64,000 bases of DNA, taken from positions 38,333 through 102,332 of the forward strand of contig PLZA01000034.1 of the NCBI GenBank assembly GCA_003153505.1, read 5' to 3'. Positions within the stretch are counted from its first letter, which is position 1. The number at the start of each line of letters is the position of its first letter. This DNA is from Candidatus Dormiibacterota bacterium (GTDB taxonomy: Bacteria; Chloroflexota; Dormibacteria; Aeolococcales; Aeolococcaceae). The notes under the pieces were generated by a model. It did not search any database. It had not been told where the DNA came from and worked only from the letters and a program-made list of their open reading frames with translations. This document shows, one piece after another, positions 55,581 to 63,279 of this stretch. Position numbers and translations under genes: made by a program.

Positions 55581-56210
55581 GTGACGCGATCCAAGCGCGG
55601 GCAGATCCTGCTGGTCGTGCTCGCTCTAGCCGGCAGCCTGGGCATCGGGGCTTTCATGTCGCTGACGCTCCACCCGAGAGCCACGACGACGGCAGCCCAG
55701 GTCAATATCACGCCCTCGGCCGACGTGATCGGAGCACCGCTCAAGCGCCAGCAAACTCCCCCGCTGACGGGCCTCGTCGATCAGAACGGCAAGACGATAT
55801 CGCTGGCCGACGAGAAGGGCCACGTTGTGCTGGTGGCGTTCATGGACCCGCTCTGCGTCGACCTCTGCCCGCTTCTCGGTCGTGACATCGCGGCGGTGGA
55901 ACAGGCGCTGCCGAAAGGGATCAATCCGGTCCTGCTCATCGTCAGCGTCGTCGCCGACCGCACTCCGGCCGACGTGGAGCATTTCATCACCACGAACCTC
56001 ACGACCAAATGGTCGGGCGGCTGGCACTGGCTGCTTGGACCGGACGCGACCCTGAAGATCACCTGGATCAAGTGGGGTGAGCCGATCGAACCCCCACACA
56101 CCAACTACCTCGAGGTCATCGACCCTCAGGGCTACGTACGGGTGATCTACCCTGCGCCGCTCTTCGTGAGTGACGTCGTGCACGCGGTAACAGTGGTCTC
56201 GCACGAGTAG
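55581..56210 (+). CDS. SCO1/SenC family copper chaperone
   Basis: 209 residues: one N-terminal membrane anchor, then a thioredoxin-like domain with the CxxxC copper site CVDLC and the distal His in HTNYLEVID. SCO proteins deliver or reduce copper for the CuA site of cytochrome oxidase outside the membrane. GTG start at 55581 with GGGGAG ten bases upstream. No oxidase gene lies in the window; the adjacent CopCD is consistent with a copper-handling unit. Confidence 0.88.
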   Translation: MTRSKRGQILLVVLALAGSLGIGAFMSLTLHPRATTTAAQVNITPSADVIGAPLKRQQTPPLTGLVDQNGKTISLADEKGHVVLVAFMDPLCVDLCPLLGRDIAAVEQALPKGINPVLLIVSVVADRTPADVEHFITTNLTTKWSGGWHWLLGPDATLKITWIKWGEPIEPPHTNYLEVIDPQGYVRVIYPAPLFVSDVVHAVTVVSHE

Positions 56211-56246
56211 CGGCCCATAGCCAAATCGCGCAATCGCGAGGCCTAG

Positions 56247-56276
56247 TTGAGAAGAAGCCCGTTTTTGCGCTAAGGT
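56247..56276 (+). promoter_or_regulatory. sigma70-type promoter of the mod operon
   Basis: TTGAGA (56247-56252) and TAAGGT (56271-56276) with an 18-base spacer; the -10 box is eight bases before the ATG of the HTH-Mop gene. It is the best-formed promoter in the window. Confidence 0.65.
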
Positions 56277-56284
56277 CGCGACCC

Positions 56285-56704
56285 ATGCAAACATACAAGA
56301 TGGGCCAGGCCGCGGACCTGCTCGGGGTGAGCGTCGACACTGTGAGGCGCTGGGCCGACGCGGGACGGATCGAGACGGTGCGAACCGAGGGCGGGCACCG
56401 CCTCGTCGATGGAGTCGCCCTGGCCAGGTTTGCCGTCGAGCTGGCCAGCACTCACCCGACGATGCCCGTGACCGAGTCGGCTCGCAATCACTTCCTCGGG
56501 CTGGTCACCGACGTCGTCGCTGACGGTGTGATGGCCCACGTCAAGTTGCAGGCCGGACCGTTCCGGATCAGCTCGCTGATCAGCAGCGAAGCGGTCGCGG
56601 AGCTCGGGTTGGAGCCGGGAATGCTGGCGGTCGCCTCGGTGAAGGCCACCAACGTCGTGATCGAGCTGCCCCCGTCCGCCGAGACGCTCCCGAGGAAGCC
56701 ATGA
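56285..56704 (+). CDS. molybdate-responsive HTH-Mop (TOBE) regulator
   Basis: 139 residues: a MerR/excisionase-type HTH (MGQAADLLGVSVDTVRRWADAGRI) followed by a Mop/TOBE domain (HFLGLVTDVVADGVMAHVKLQAG... ISSEAVAELGLEPG) of the type that binds molybdate in ModE and ModC. It is the first gene of the mod operon, reading into modA by a 4-base overlap, so it probably controls molybdate uptake in response to molybdate. Confidence 0.87.
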   Translation: MQTYKMGQAADLLGVSVDTVRRWADAGRIETVRTEGGHRLVDGVALARFAVELASTHPTMPVTESARNHFLGLVTDVVADGVMAHVKLQAGPFRISSLISSEAVAELGLEPGMLAVASVKATNVVIELPPSAETLPRKP

Positions 56705-57483
56705 AGATTGGCGCCGGCGCCCTGCTGCCGTCTGGCATCACCGCCATCGCGCTGGCCGCATGCGGCGCAACTTCGACGAGCGGGCGCTCCGCGTCAGCCG
56801 ACCCGCTCAATGGATCGATCACCGTGTTCGCGGCCTCGTCGCTGACCTCCGCCTTCAACACTGCCGAGAAAGGGCTCGAGCTGGATCACCCCGGGTTCAC
56901 CGCTCAGTACTCCTATGGCAGCTCACAAACGCTGGTGTCCCAGCTCATCAACGGCGCACCTGCCGACGTCATCGCCACCGCCAACACCTCCACGATGCAG
57001 CAGCTCGTCGCCAAGGGCTTGGTCGACACGCCTCAGGCGTTCTGCAAGAACAAGCTGGAGATCATCGTGGCGCCCGGCAACCCGAAGGGCATCAAGACGC
57101 TGGCCGACCTCGCGGCTCAGGGTCTCTTGGTGGTGCTCGCCGCGCCCGGCGTGCCGGTCGGCGATTACGCGACCAAGGCGCTCAAGGCAGCCAACGTCAC
57201 GCTGACGCCCAAATCCCTGCAGCTCGACGACGCGCTGGTGGTGGAACAGGTGGAGTCCGGGAACGCTGATGCGGCACTGGTGTTCGTGACCGATGTGGTC
57301 GCAGCAGGCAACAAGGTGACCGGCATCCCGATTCCGGATGCACAGAACGTCATCGGTACCTACGAGGTCGCCGTGCTCAAAGCGAGCGCCAACCAGGGCG
57401 CAGCCCAGGCCTTCGTCACCTCGGCCGTATCCGGTGATGTCCAGACCCAATTGCTGGCCGACGGATTTCTGAAGCCGTCGTGA
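56701..57483 (+). CDS. modA: molybdate-binding lipoprotein ModA
   Basis: 260 residues: lipobox ALAACG, then TVFAASSLTSAFN, the ModA oxyanion-site signature with the Ser that contacts molybdate, and YGSSQTLVSQL with the second Ser. Delivers molybdate/tungstate to ModB. Overlaps modB by 4 bases. Confidence 0.94.
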   Translation: MKIGAGALLPSGITAIALAACGATSTSGRSASADPLNGSITVFAASSLTSAFNTAEKGLELDHPGFTAQYSYGSSQTLVSQLINGAPADVIATANTSTMQQLVAKGLVDTPQAFCKNKLEIIVAPGNPKGIKTLADLAAQGLLVVLAAPGVPVGDYATKALKAANVTLTPKSLQLDDALVVEQVESGNADAALVFVTDVVAAGNKVTGIPIPDAQNVIGTYEVAVLKASANQGAAQAFVTSAVSGDVQTQLLADGFLKPS

Positions 57484-58280
57484 CCCGGGGCGTCACGAGA
57501 CGCCCCCTCCTCGGTCTCCTGATTCCGGCCGCGGTCGCGGTGCTGTTCATCGCGCTGCCGTTGATCGGACTGCTCCTGCACGTCGACTGGAGCAACCTCC
57601 CGTCGGAGCTGGTGTCGTCGGACGTCCTGACGGCCCTGCGACTTTCCCTCGAGTGCTCGATCATCGCGGTGGCGATCTCCCTGGTGATCGGTGTCCCGCT
57701 CGCCTATCTGCTCGCGCGCACGTCGCTGCCGGGACGCCGCCTGATCCGCGGGCTGGTGACGCTGCCGCTGGTGCTTCCGCCCGTCGTCGGCGGGATCGCA
57801 CTGCAGACGGCGCTGGGCCGGACGACACCGATCGGGACGGTGCTCGATCACTTCGGGATCGTGCTTCCCTTCAGCACGGCCGGCGCGGCGATCGCCGAGG
57901 CGTTCGTCGGCTTTCCGTTCCTGGTGATCACCGTCGAAGCCGGGCTCCGCCAGCGCGACGACCGCTTCGAGGAGGTTGCGGCGACCCTCGGCGCCCGCCC
58001 GTGGCGGCGCTTCTGGCGAGTCACGATGCCGCTGGCCGCGCCGTCGATCGCGGCGGGCGCCGCGCTCTGCTGGGCCCGGGCCCTCGGCGAGTTCGGTGCC
58101 ACGATCACCTTTGCCGGTAGCTTCCCGGGGACAACCGAGACGCTTCCGATCGCCGCGTACACCTCGTTCGAAGGGTCGGGACAGATCGGGATGGCGATCA
58201 CGCTCTCGCTGCTGCTGCTCGCGATCTCCATCCTTGTGCTGGTCGTACTGCGCGACCGCTGGCTCGGTGCGCTCCAGTGA
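57480..58280 (+). CDS. modB: molybdate ABC transporter permease ModB
   Basis: 266 residues, six membrane helices, with the EAA loop EEVAATLGARPWRRFWRVTMPLAAPSI and ARALGEFGATITFAGSFPGTTETLP, both typical of ModB. Overlaps modC by 4 bases. Confidence 0.94.
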   Translation: MTRGVTRRPLLGLLIPAAVAVLFIALPLIGLLLHVDWSNLPSELVSSDVLTALRLSLECSIIAVAISLVIGVPLAYLLARTSLPGRRLIRGLVTLPLVLPPVVGGIALQTALGRTTPIGTVLDHFGIVLPFSTAGAAIAEAFVGFPFLVITVEAGLRQRDDRFEEVAATLGARPWRRFWRVTMPLAAPSIAAGAALCWARALGEFGATITFAGSFPGTTETLPIAAYTSFEGSGQIGMAITLSLLLLAISILVLVVLRDRWLGALQ

Positions 58281-59329
58281 CGCTGACCGCGCGCATCCGG
58301 ACGCAGCTCGGGAGCCTCAGTCTCGACTGCAACCTGTCGTTCGACTCGAATGTGACCGTGGCGGTGCTCGGTCCAAATGGCGCCGGAAAGACAACCCTGC
58401 TCCGCGTCATCGCGGGGCTCGTGCCACTCGACGAGGGCCGCGTCGCCGTGGACGGCGAAGTGTTCGAGGATACGTCCAGCGGCGCGTGGCTCACCCCTGA
58501 GGCACGCAGGGTCGGCTTCGTCTTCCAGGATCACGCGCTCTTCCCCCACCTGAGCGTCCTCGACAACGTCGCCTTCGGACTGCGTGCCCGCGGCGTCGAC
58601 CGCAGAACTGCGAACGCCCGGGCTCGGGAGTGGCTCGAGCGTGTTGACCTGGCTGGGTTCGCCGGGTCGCGACCGGCGGCGCTGAGCGGGGGCCAATCAC
58701 AGCGAGCAGCGCTCGCGCGCGTCCTGGTGACCGATCCCCGGGCGCTGCTCCTCGACGAGCCGCTTGCGGCGGTCGACGCCTCGGGACGTCTCGAGCTCCG
58801 CCGCGCTCTCCGCGAACACCTGGCGACGTTTCCCGGGGTGCGACTGGTGGTCACCCACGACCCTCTCGAAGCGGCGTCGCTCGCCGAACGCGTGGTCGTG
58901 CTCGAGGAGGGTCGGGTGACCCAGGAGGGACCGTTCGGCGAGGTGTCGGCGCGGCCGCGCTCGGCCTGGATCGCCCGCATGGCGGGGCTGAACCTGCTCC
59001 GAGGCACGGTGTCCAGCGGCGCGATGCTCCTCGACGACGGGTCCTCGCTCACCGTCGCTACGGATATCGAGGGGACGGCGATGGCCACTATTCAGCCACG
59101 CGCGGTGGCGCTCTACCGGCAGGCCCCCGAGGGGAGCCCGCGCAACGTCCTGCGCTGCAAGGTCGCCGGTGTCGATCCGGAGGGTGACCGCTGGCGCATC
59201 CGCCTCGACGGTCCATTCCCGCTGGTCGCCGAGGTGACGCCGGCCGCCGCAGCGCAGCTCCGGCTTGGCGAGGGCGGCGAGGTTTTCGCCGTGGTCAAGG
59301 CGACCGAGGTCGACGTCTACTCCCTCTGA
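58277..59329 (+). CDS. modC: molybdate ABC transporter ATPase ModC with C-terminal Mop domain
   Basis: 350 residues: Walker A GPNGAGKTT, Q-loop VFQDHALFP, signature LSGGQSQRA, Walker B LLLDEPLAAVD, switch His in VVTHDPLEA. The last 110 residues hold a Mop/TOBE domain (RNVLRCKVAGVDPEGDRWRI), expected to bind molybdate and inhibit transport. Completes the mod set. Confidence 0.94.
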   Translation: MTLTARIRTQLGSLSLDCNLSFDSNVTVAVLGPNGAGKTTLLRVIAGLVPLDEGRVAVDGEVFEDTSSGAWLTPEARRVGFVFQDHALFPHLSVLDNVAFGLRARGVDRRTANARAREWLERVDLAGFAGSRPAALSGGQSQRAALARVLVTDPRALLLDEPLAAVDASGRLELRRALREHLATFPGVRLVVTHDPLEAASLAERVVVLEEGRVTQEGPFGEVSARPRSAWIARMAGLNLLRGTVSSGAMLLDDGSSLTVATDIEGTAMATIQPRAVALYRQAPEGSPRNVLRCKVAGVDPEGDRWRIRLDGPFPLVAEVTPAAAAQLRLGEGGEVFAVVKATEVDVYSL

Positions 59330-59377
59330 TGGCGCTGCGGCTTGACCGTGATGGCGCGGACTCGTCACGCTGACCCC

Positions 59378-60271
59378 ATGAATGCAGCGGCCGATGCCAC
59401 GCAGCCGGCTTCTGTCGATGCGGTGATCGAGCTCCTCGCCGCGCACGACTACCTCTGTGACCGTCGGCTGGCGACGGCGATCCTCGTGGCGATGCGCATC
59501 CATAAGCCGCTGTTCCTCGAGGGGGAGGCGGGAGTCGGCAAGACCGAGGCGGCTCGGGCCCTCGCCGCGGGCCTCGGCTCCCGCCTCATCCGCCTCCAAT
59601 GCTACGAGGGCATCGATCTCGCCCATGCGGCATACGAATGGAACTACGCGCGCCAGTTGCTCCACATCCGGCTGGTCGGCGAGCGCGAGGACAGGGTGAG
59701 AACCGAGCAGGACGTCTTCGGTCCGGACTTCCTGTTGCGCCGGCCGCTCCTCGACGCGATCGACAACCACGATGCGGTCCCTCCTGTGCTCCTCATCGAC
59801 GAGATCGACCGGTCCGATGAGGAGTTCGAAGCGTTCCTGCTCGAGATCCTTGCGGACTACGCGATCAGCATCCCCGAGTTGGGCACCATTCGCGCCGAGC
59901 ATCCGCCGCTGGTGATCCTGACCGGCAATCGCACCCGCGAGGTCCACGACGCACTCAAGCGGCGCTGCCTGTATCACTGGATCGACTACCCGGATCTCGA
60001 GCGCGAGGTCGCGATCGTTCGCGTCCGTGCGCCGGAGGTTTCCGAGCGGCTCGGCCGTCAGGTCGCCGAGGTGACTCAGCGACTCCGCGGCCTCGACCTC
60101 TATAAAGTGCCAGGAGTGGCAGAAACAGTCGACTGGGCGCGGGCGCTGGCCGCGCTTGGGCACACCGAGGCGACGCCCGCGGCGTTGCGCGAGACCATGG
60201 GGGCTGCGATCAAGCACCAAGAGGATCTCGAGCGGAGCGAGGAGGCGATCGCAGAGAGCGCGCGACGGTGA
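59378..60271 (+). CDS. coxD: MoxR/CoxD-type AAA ATPase
   Basis: 297 residues: Walker A GEAGVGKTE, Walker B VLLIDEIDRSDEEFEAFLLE, and TGNRTREVHDALKRRCLYHWIDYP, the MoxR arginine-finger/sensor region. CoxD-type ATPases assemble the CuSMo site of carbon monoxide dehydrogenase. It is followed by a CoxE-type VWA gene (GTGA overlap), the classic MoxR-VWA pair. The ATG at 59378 gives a normal MoxR N-terminus. Confidence 0.85.
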   Translation: MNAAADATQPASVDAVIELLAAHDYLCDRRLATAILVAMRIHKPLFLEGEAGVGKTEAARALAAGLGSRLIRLQCYEGIDLAHAAYEWNYARQLLHIRLVGEREDRVRTEQDVFGPDFLLRRPLLDAIDNHDAVPPVLLIDEIDRSDEEFEAFLLEILADYAISIPELGTIRAEHPPLVILTGNRTREVHDALKRRCLYHWIDYPDLEREVAIVRVRAPEVSERLGRQVAEVTQRLRGLDLYKVPGVAETVDWARALAALGHTEATPAALRETMGAAIKHQEDLERSEEAIAESARR

Positions 60272-61479
60272 TCGGCACAGCACCGGACCCCATCGAGAGC
60301 GTGACGCTCTTTGCGCGTCTGCTTCGCGACGCAGGGCTGACAACCGGCCCGGAGCGCGTTCGCGATGCGTGTGAGGCGCTGCTCGCCATCGACCTGGAGC
60401 GGCCGGACGAGGTCCGCTACGCGCTTCGCGCCGTGTTCGTGACCCGGCGCGAAGAGGGCGCGGTCTTCGACGCCGCCTTCGACCTCTTCTTCTCCAGACC
60501 CGGAGGCGAAGGCAAGGCAGGTTCGATTCCTGGACGGAGCCGGCCACTGGCGCTCGATCCCAAGCAGGCGCTTGCGTGGATGAATGCCCTCGGGCTTTCG
60601 TCGCCAGGTGTCGCCCGCGAGGTCGAGGGACCTCCGGCGTCGAGCGCCGGCTACAGCGCCGAGGAACTGCTCCGCCAGCGCGATTTTCGCGAGATGAGCT
60701 GGGACGAGCTGGCGTCGGTGCGCCGCCTGCTGCGGCAGTCGCCGTGGCGGGTCGCCGAACGACGGACCCGGCGCCTCCGTGCCGATCGTCGCGGCACGGT
60801 GGAGCTGCGGCGCACGATGCGAGCCGCGGCGCGCCAGGGAGGCGACGCCCATCGCCTCGCCCGCGCGAGCGCACGCACCAAGCGCCGACCGATCGTGGTG
60901 CTCTGCGACGTCAGCGGATCGATGGACCGGTATTCCCGCCACCTGCTGGTGTTCGCGCACGCGATCGGGCGGCGTGAGCGCGTCGAGACCTTCGCGTTTT
61001 CGACACATCTGACAAGAATCACGCACCTCCTGCGTCACGGTGACATCGATGCGGCGCTCGATCACGTGGCGGCCCAGGTGCACGACATCGGCGGGGGGAC
61101 ACGCATCGCCGACGCGTTGCACACGTTCCAACGTGACCATGCACGCCGCGTGCTCGGGCATGGCGCGGTCGTCCTGATCATCAGCGACGGGTGGGACCGG
61201 GGTGACCCGGAGCAGCTCGGTCGCGAGATGGCTCGCCTGCGCAGGAGCTGCCACCGGCTGATCTGGCTCAACCCCCTGCTCGGGAGCAGCGTCTACCAGC
61301 CGGAGACCCGCGGCATGGCTGCCGCGCTCCCGCACTGCGACGACTTCCTGAGCGCGCACAGTGTGGAGGCGCTCGACGCCCTCGGGAGGTTGCTCGCTCA
61401 GCTGCCTCGACGGGTCAGCCGGTCGTCTCGCGGCGCCGGCGCCGGGCTCGGCGGAAGCGGCGCAGCAGCAGCAGGCTGA
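60268..61479 (+). CDS. coxE: CoxE-type VWA domain protein
   Basis: 403 residues: a helical N-terminal domain, then a VWA domain from about 205 with the metal-ion-dependent adhesion site VVLCDVSGSMDRYSRH and the distal GGGTRIADALHTF Thr site. Works with the preceding MoxR ATPase in Mo-hydroxylase maturation. The last 20 residues are Gly/Ala/Ser-rich and overlap the convergent CoxG gene by 65 bases. Confidence 0.85.
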   Translation: MIGTAPDPIESVTLFARLLRDAGLTTGPERVRDACEALLAIDLERPDEVRYALRAVFVTRREEGAVFDAAFDLFFSRPGGEGKAGSIPGRSRPLALDPKQALAWMNALGLSSPGVAREVEGPPASSAGYSAEELLRQRDFREMSWDELASVRRLLRQSPWRVAERRTRRLRADRRGTVELRRTMRAAARQGGDAHRLARASARTKRRPIVVLCDVSGSMDRYSRHLLVFAHAIGRRERVETFAFSTHLTRITHLLRHGDIDAALDHVAAQVHDIGGGTRIADALHTFQRDHARRVLGHGAVVLIISDGWDRGDPEQLGREMARLRRSCHRLIWLNPLLGSSVYQPETRGMAAALPHCDDFLSAHSVEALDALGRLLAQLPRRVSRSSRGAGAGLGGSGAAAAG

Positions 61480-62131
61480 GAAACCCGGCAAACGCCATCG
61501 CGATCATCTGCGGCCGCACCTTCATGCGGCTCAGGCGTTCCTTGGCCACAGCCCGTCCGAGCGCAACGGCATCGAGCGCAGCCGGTTCGGATGTGACAGG
61601 TGGCGGCGAGGACGCGGCGGCAGTCGGCGACGATGCACTGCCTGTCGGTGCAATCGCGTCGGCGGACTGCGCCTCGCCGGGAGGCGGCCCCTCAAGCTTC
61701 GACTGAATGCACGTGGCGGCCTGTCCGACCAGGTGGCGCGAGACGTCCTCCATGATGCCCCGGCCGAACTGTGCCACCCGGCCGACGACGGTGAAATCGG
61801 TCGTCAGGGTGACCGTCGAGCTCTCGCCGTCGGCGGCGACGGCCATGACGGTGGTCGCCTGAGCGCTCCCAGAACCCGTGGTCTCGCGACCCTCGGCCTC
61901 GAGCGTCGCGGTGCGCGTCTCCGCGTCGCGCGAGGTGATTCGTGCGGTGCCGTTGTAGCTCACGGTGACCGGTCCGACCTTGATGCGCACCTTGCCTTTG
62001 AAGGTATTCGGGTCGACCACCTCGGACAGCTCCGCACCGGGTACGCAGCTCACGACATTGTTGACGTCGAGCAGGAATTCGTACACCTGATCGGGGGCTG
62101 CCTTGACGGCGAACGAGTTCTCGATTTGCAT
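61415..62131 (-). CDS. coxG: CoxG-like SRPBCC protein with C-terminal membrane anchor
   Basis: 238 residues. Residues 1-145 are a CoxG/SRPBCC fold (NSFAVKAAPDQVYEFLLDVNNVVSCVPGAEL), a Pro/Ala/Ser linker follows (about 155-195), and a hydrophobic helix with a poly-Arg end (205-238) anchors it in the membrane. CoxG recruits carbon monoxide dehydrogenase to the membrane. CACAAT seven bases before the ATG may be a -10. It is on the opposite strand to CoxE and XdhC, unusual for cox clusters. Confidence 0.85.
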   Translation of the reverse strand: MQIENSFAVKAAPDQVYEFLLDVNNVVSCVPGAELSEVVDPNTFKGKVRIKVGPVTVSYNGTARITSRDAETRTATLEAEGRETTGSGSAQATTVMAVAADGESSTVTLTTDFTVVGRVAQFGRGIMEDVSRHLVGQAATCIQSKLEGPPPGEAQSADAIAPTGSASSPTAAASSPPPVTSEPAALDAVALGRAVAKERLSRMKVRPQMIAMAFAGFLSLLLLRRFRRARRRRRETTG

Positions 62132-62190
62132 TCCCGGAATTGTGCATCGCGGGGGTGACCGAAGGCTTGTCGCGTTCGCCCGCGGAAGTG

Positions 62191-62196
62191 GATACT
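62191..62196 (+). promoter_or_regulatory. -10 box GATACT of the XdhC-like gene
   Basis: GATACT six bases before the ATG at 62203, in the divergent CoxG/XdhC region. Leaderless-type spacing, one mismatch to TAnnnT. Confidence 0.4.
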
Positions 62197-62202
62197 CATG
62201 GC

Positions 62203-63279
62203 ATGCGAGATCTGCTTCCGACGCTGAATGAATGGAGCGAGGGCGACCCGCTGGTCGCGGTGGCCACGGTGGTCGGCACATCCGGCTCAACCCCGCGGCC
62301 GATGGGCGCGCGCCTCCTCGTGAGTCGCGACGGTCGAATGGCCGGCTCGGTGAGCGGCGGCTGTCTCGAATCGGCGGTGGTCCTCGAGGCACAGGCGACG
62401 ATCGCCGGCGATGCTCCGCCTCGCCTGCTCCACTACGGCATCAGTGATGAGATGGGCTGGGCCGTGGGCCTGTCCTGCGGTGGCGAGGTCGACATCTTCG
62501 TCGAGACCCTGGAGAGTGACGGCTCTGATCCCGTGATCGAGGAGGTCCGGCGAGCCATCGAAACCTCGCGGCCAGTCGCACTCCTCACCGCGCTGGATGG
62601 TGAGCATGCGGGCAGCCGAGCCGCCGCGACCGCTGACGGCGGCCTGATCGGCACGCTTGGCGGGTCGTCGACAACCGCAGACGTCGTTGCAGCCGCACGC
62701 CCCCGGATCGCATCCGGGCTTCCCGGTGTCGAGGAGATCGCCGGCATGCGCGTGTTCGTCGATCCAATCGTGCCCTCGCCGCAGCTGGTGGTGATCGGCG
62801 CAGTCCACATCGCGATAGCGCTGACGACCATGGCTCGCGCCGCCGGATTCACCGTCTCGGTGGTCGATCCGCGAACGGCCTTCAACAACGCCGAGCGCAT
62901 CCCGGACGCCGAGCGCCTGGTCACCGCGTGGCCTGATGAAGCGCTGCCGCGCTTCGACCTCGGACCGCGTGACGCGGCGGTGTGCCTCGCCCACGACCCG
63001 AAGTTCGAGGATCCGGCCCTGACCGCCCTGCTCCGCACCGAAACGGGCTACATCGGCGCGATCGGGAGCAGAGGAACGCATGCCAAGCGGGTAACCCGGC
63101 TCCACGAAGCTGGATTCACCGACTCGGACATCGCGCGCATCCACAGCCCGGTGGGGCTCAACCTCGGGGCTGCGACGCCCGAGGAGATCGCCATCGCCAT
63201 CCTTGCCGAGATCGTGGCGGTGCGCCGCGGCCGCAACGCGGGATCGCTGTCCGCGGTTGCCGCAGCGCCGGCAGGGTGA
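62203..63279 (+). CDS. XdhC/CoxF family Mo-cofactor maturation factor
   Basis: 358 residues: N-terminal XdhC domain with GSTPRPMGARLLVSRDG and the Cys of LSCGGEVDIFVE, and a C-terminal Rossmann domain (LVVIGAVHIAIAL... YIGAIGSRGTHAKR). XdhC proteins carry and sulfurate the molybdenum cofactor before insertion into xanthine or CO dehydrogenase. Next gene overlaps by 4 bases. Confidence 0.9.
   Translation: MRDLLPTLNEWSEGDPLVAVATVVGTSGSTPRPMGARLLVSRDGRMAGSVSGGCLESAVVLEAQATIAGDAPPRLLHYGISDEMGWAVGLSCGGEVDIFVETLESDGSDPVIEEVRRAIETSRPVALLTALDGEHAGSRAAATADGGLIGTLGGSSTTADVVAAARPRIASGLPGVEEIAGMRVFVDPIVPSPQLVVIGAVHIAIALTTMARAAGFTVSVVDPRTAFNNAERIPDAERLVTAWPDEALPRFDLGPRDAAVCLAHDPKFEDPALTALLRTETGYIGAIGSRGTHAKRVTRLHEAGFTDSDIARIHSPVGLNLGAATPEEIAIAILAEIVAVRRGRNAGSLSAVAAAPAG

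Noticed and set aside
58697-60874. 725-codon minus-strand frame opposite modC, coxD and coxE
   Set aside because: Shadow frame with Arg-rich low-complexity sequence; the plus-strand genes carry intact motifs.
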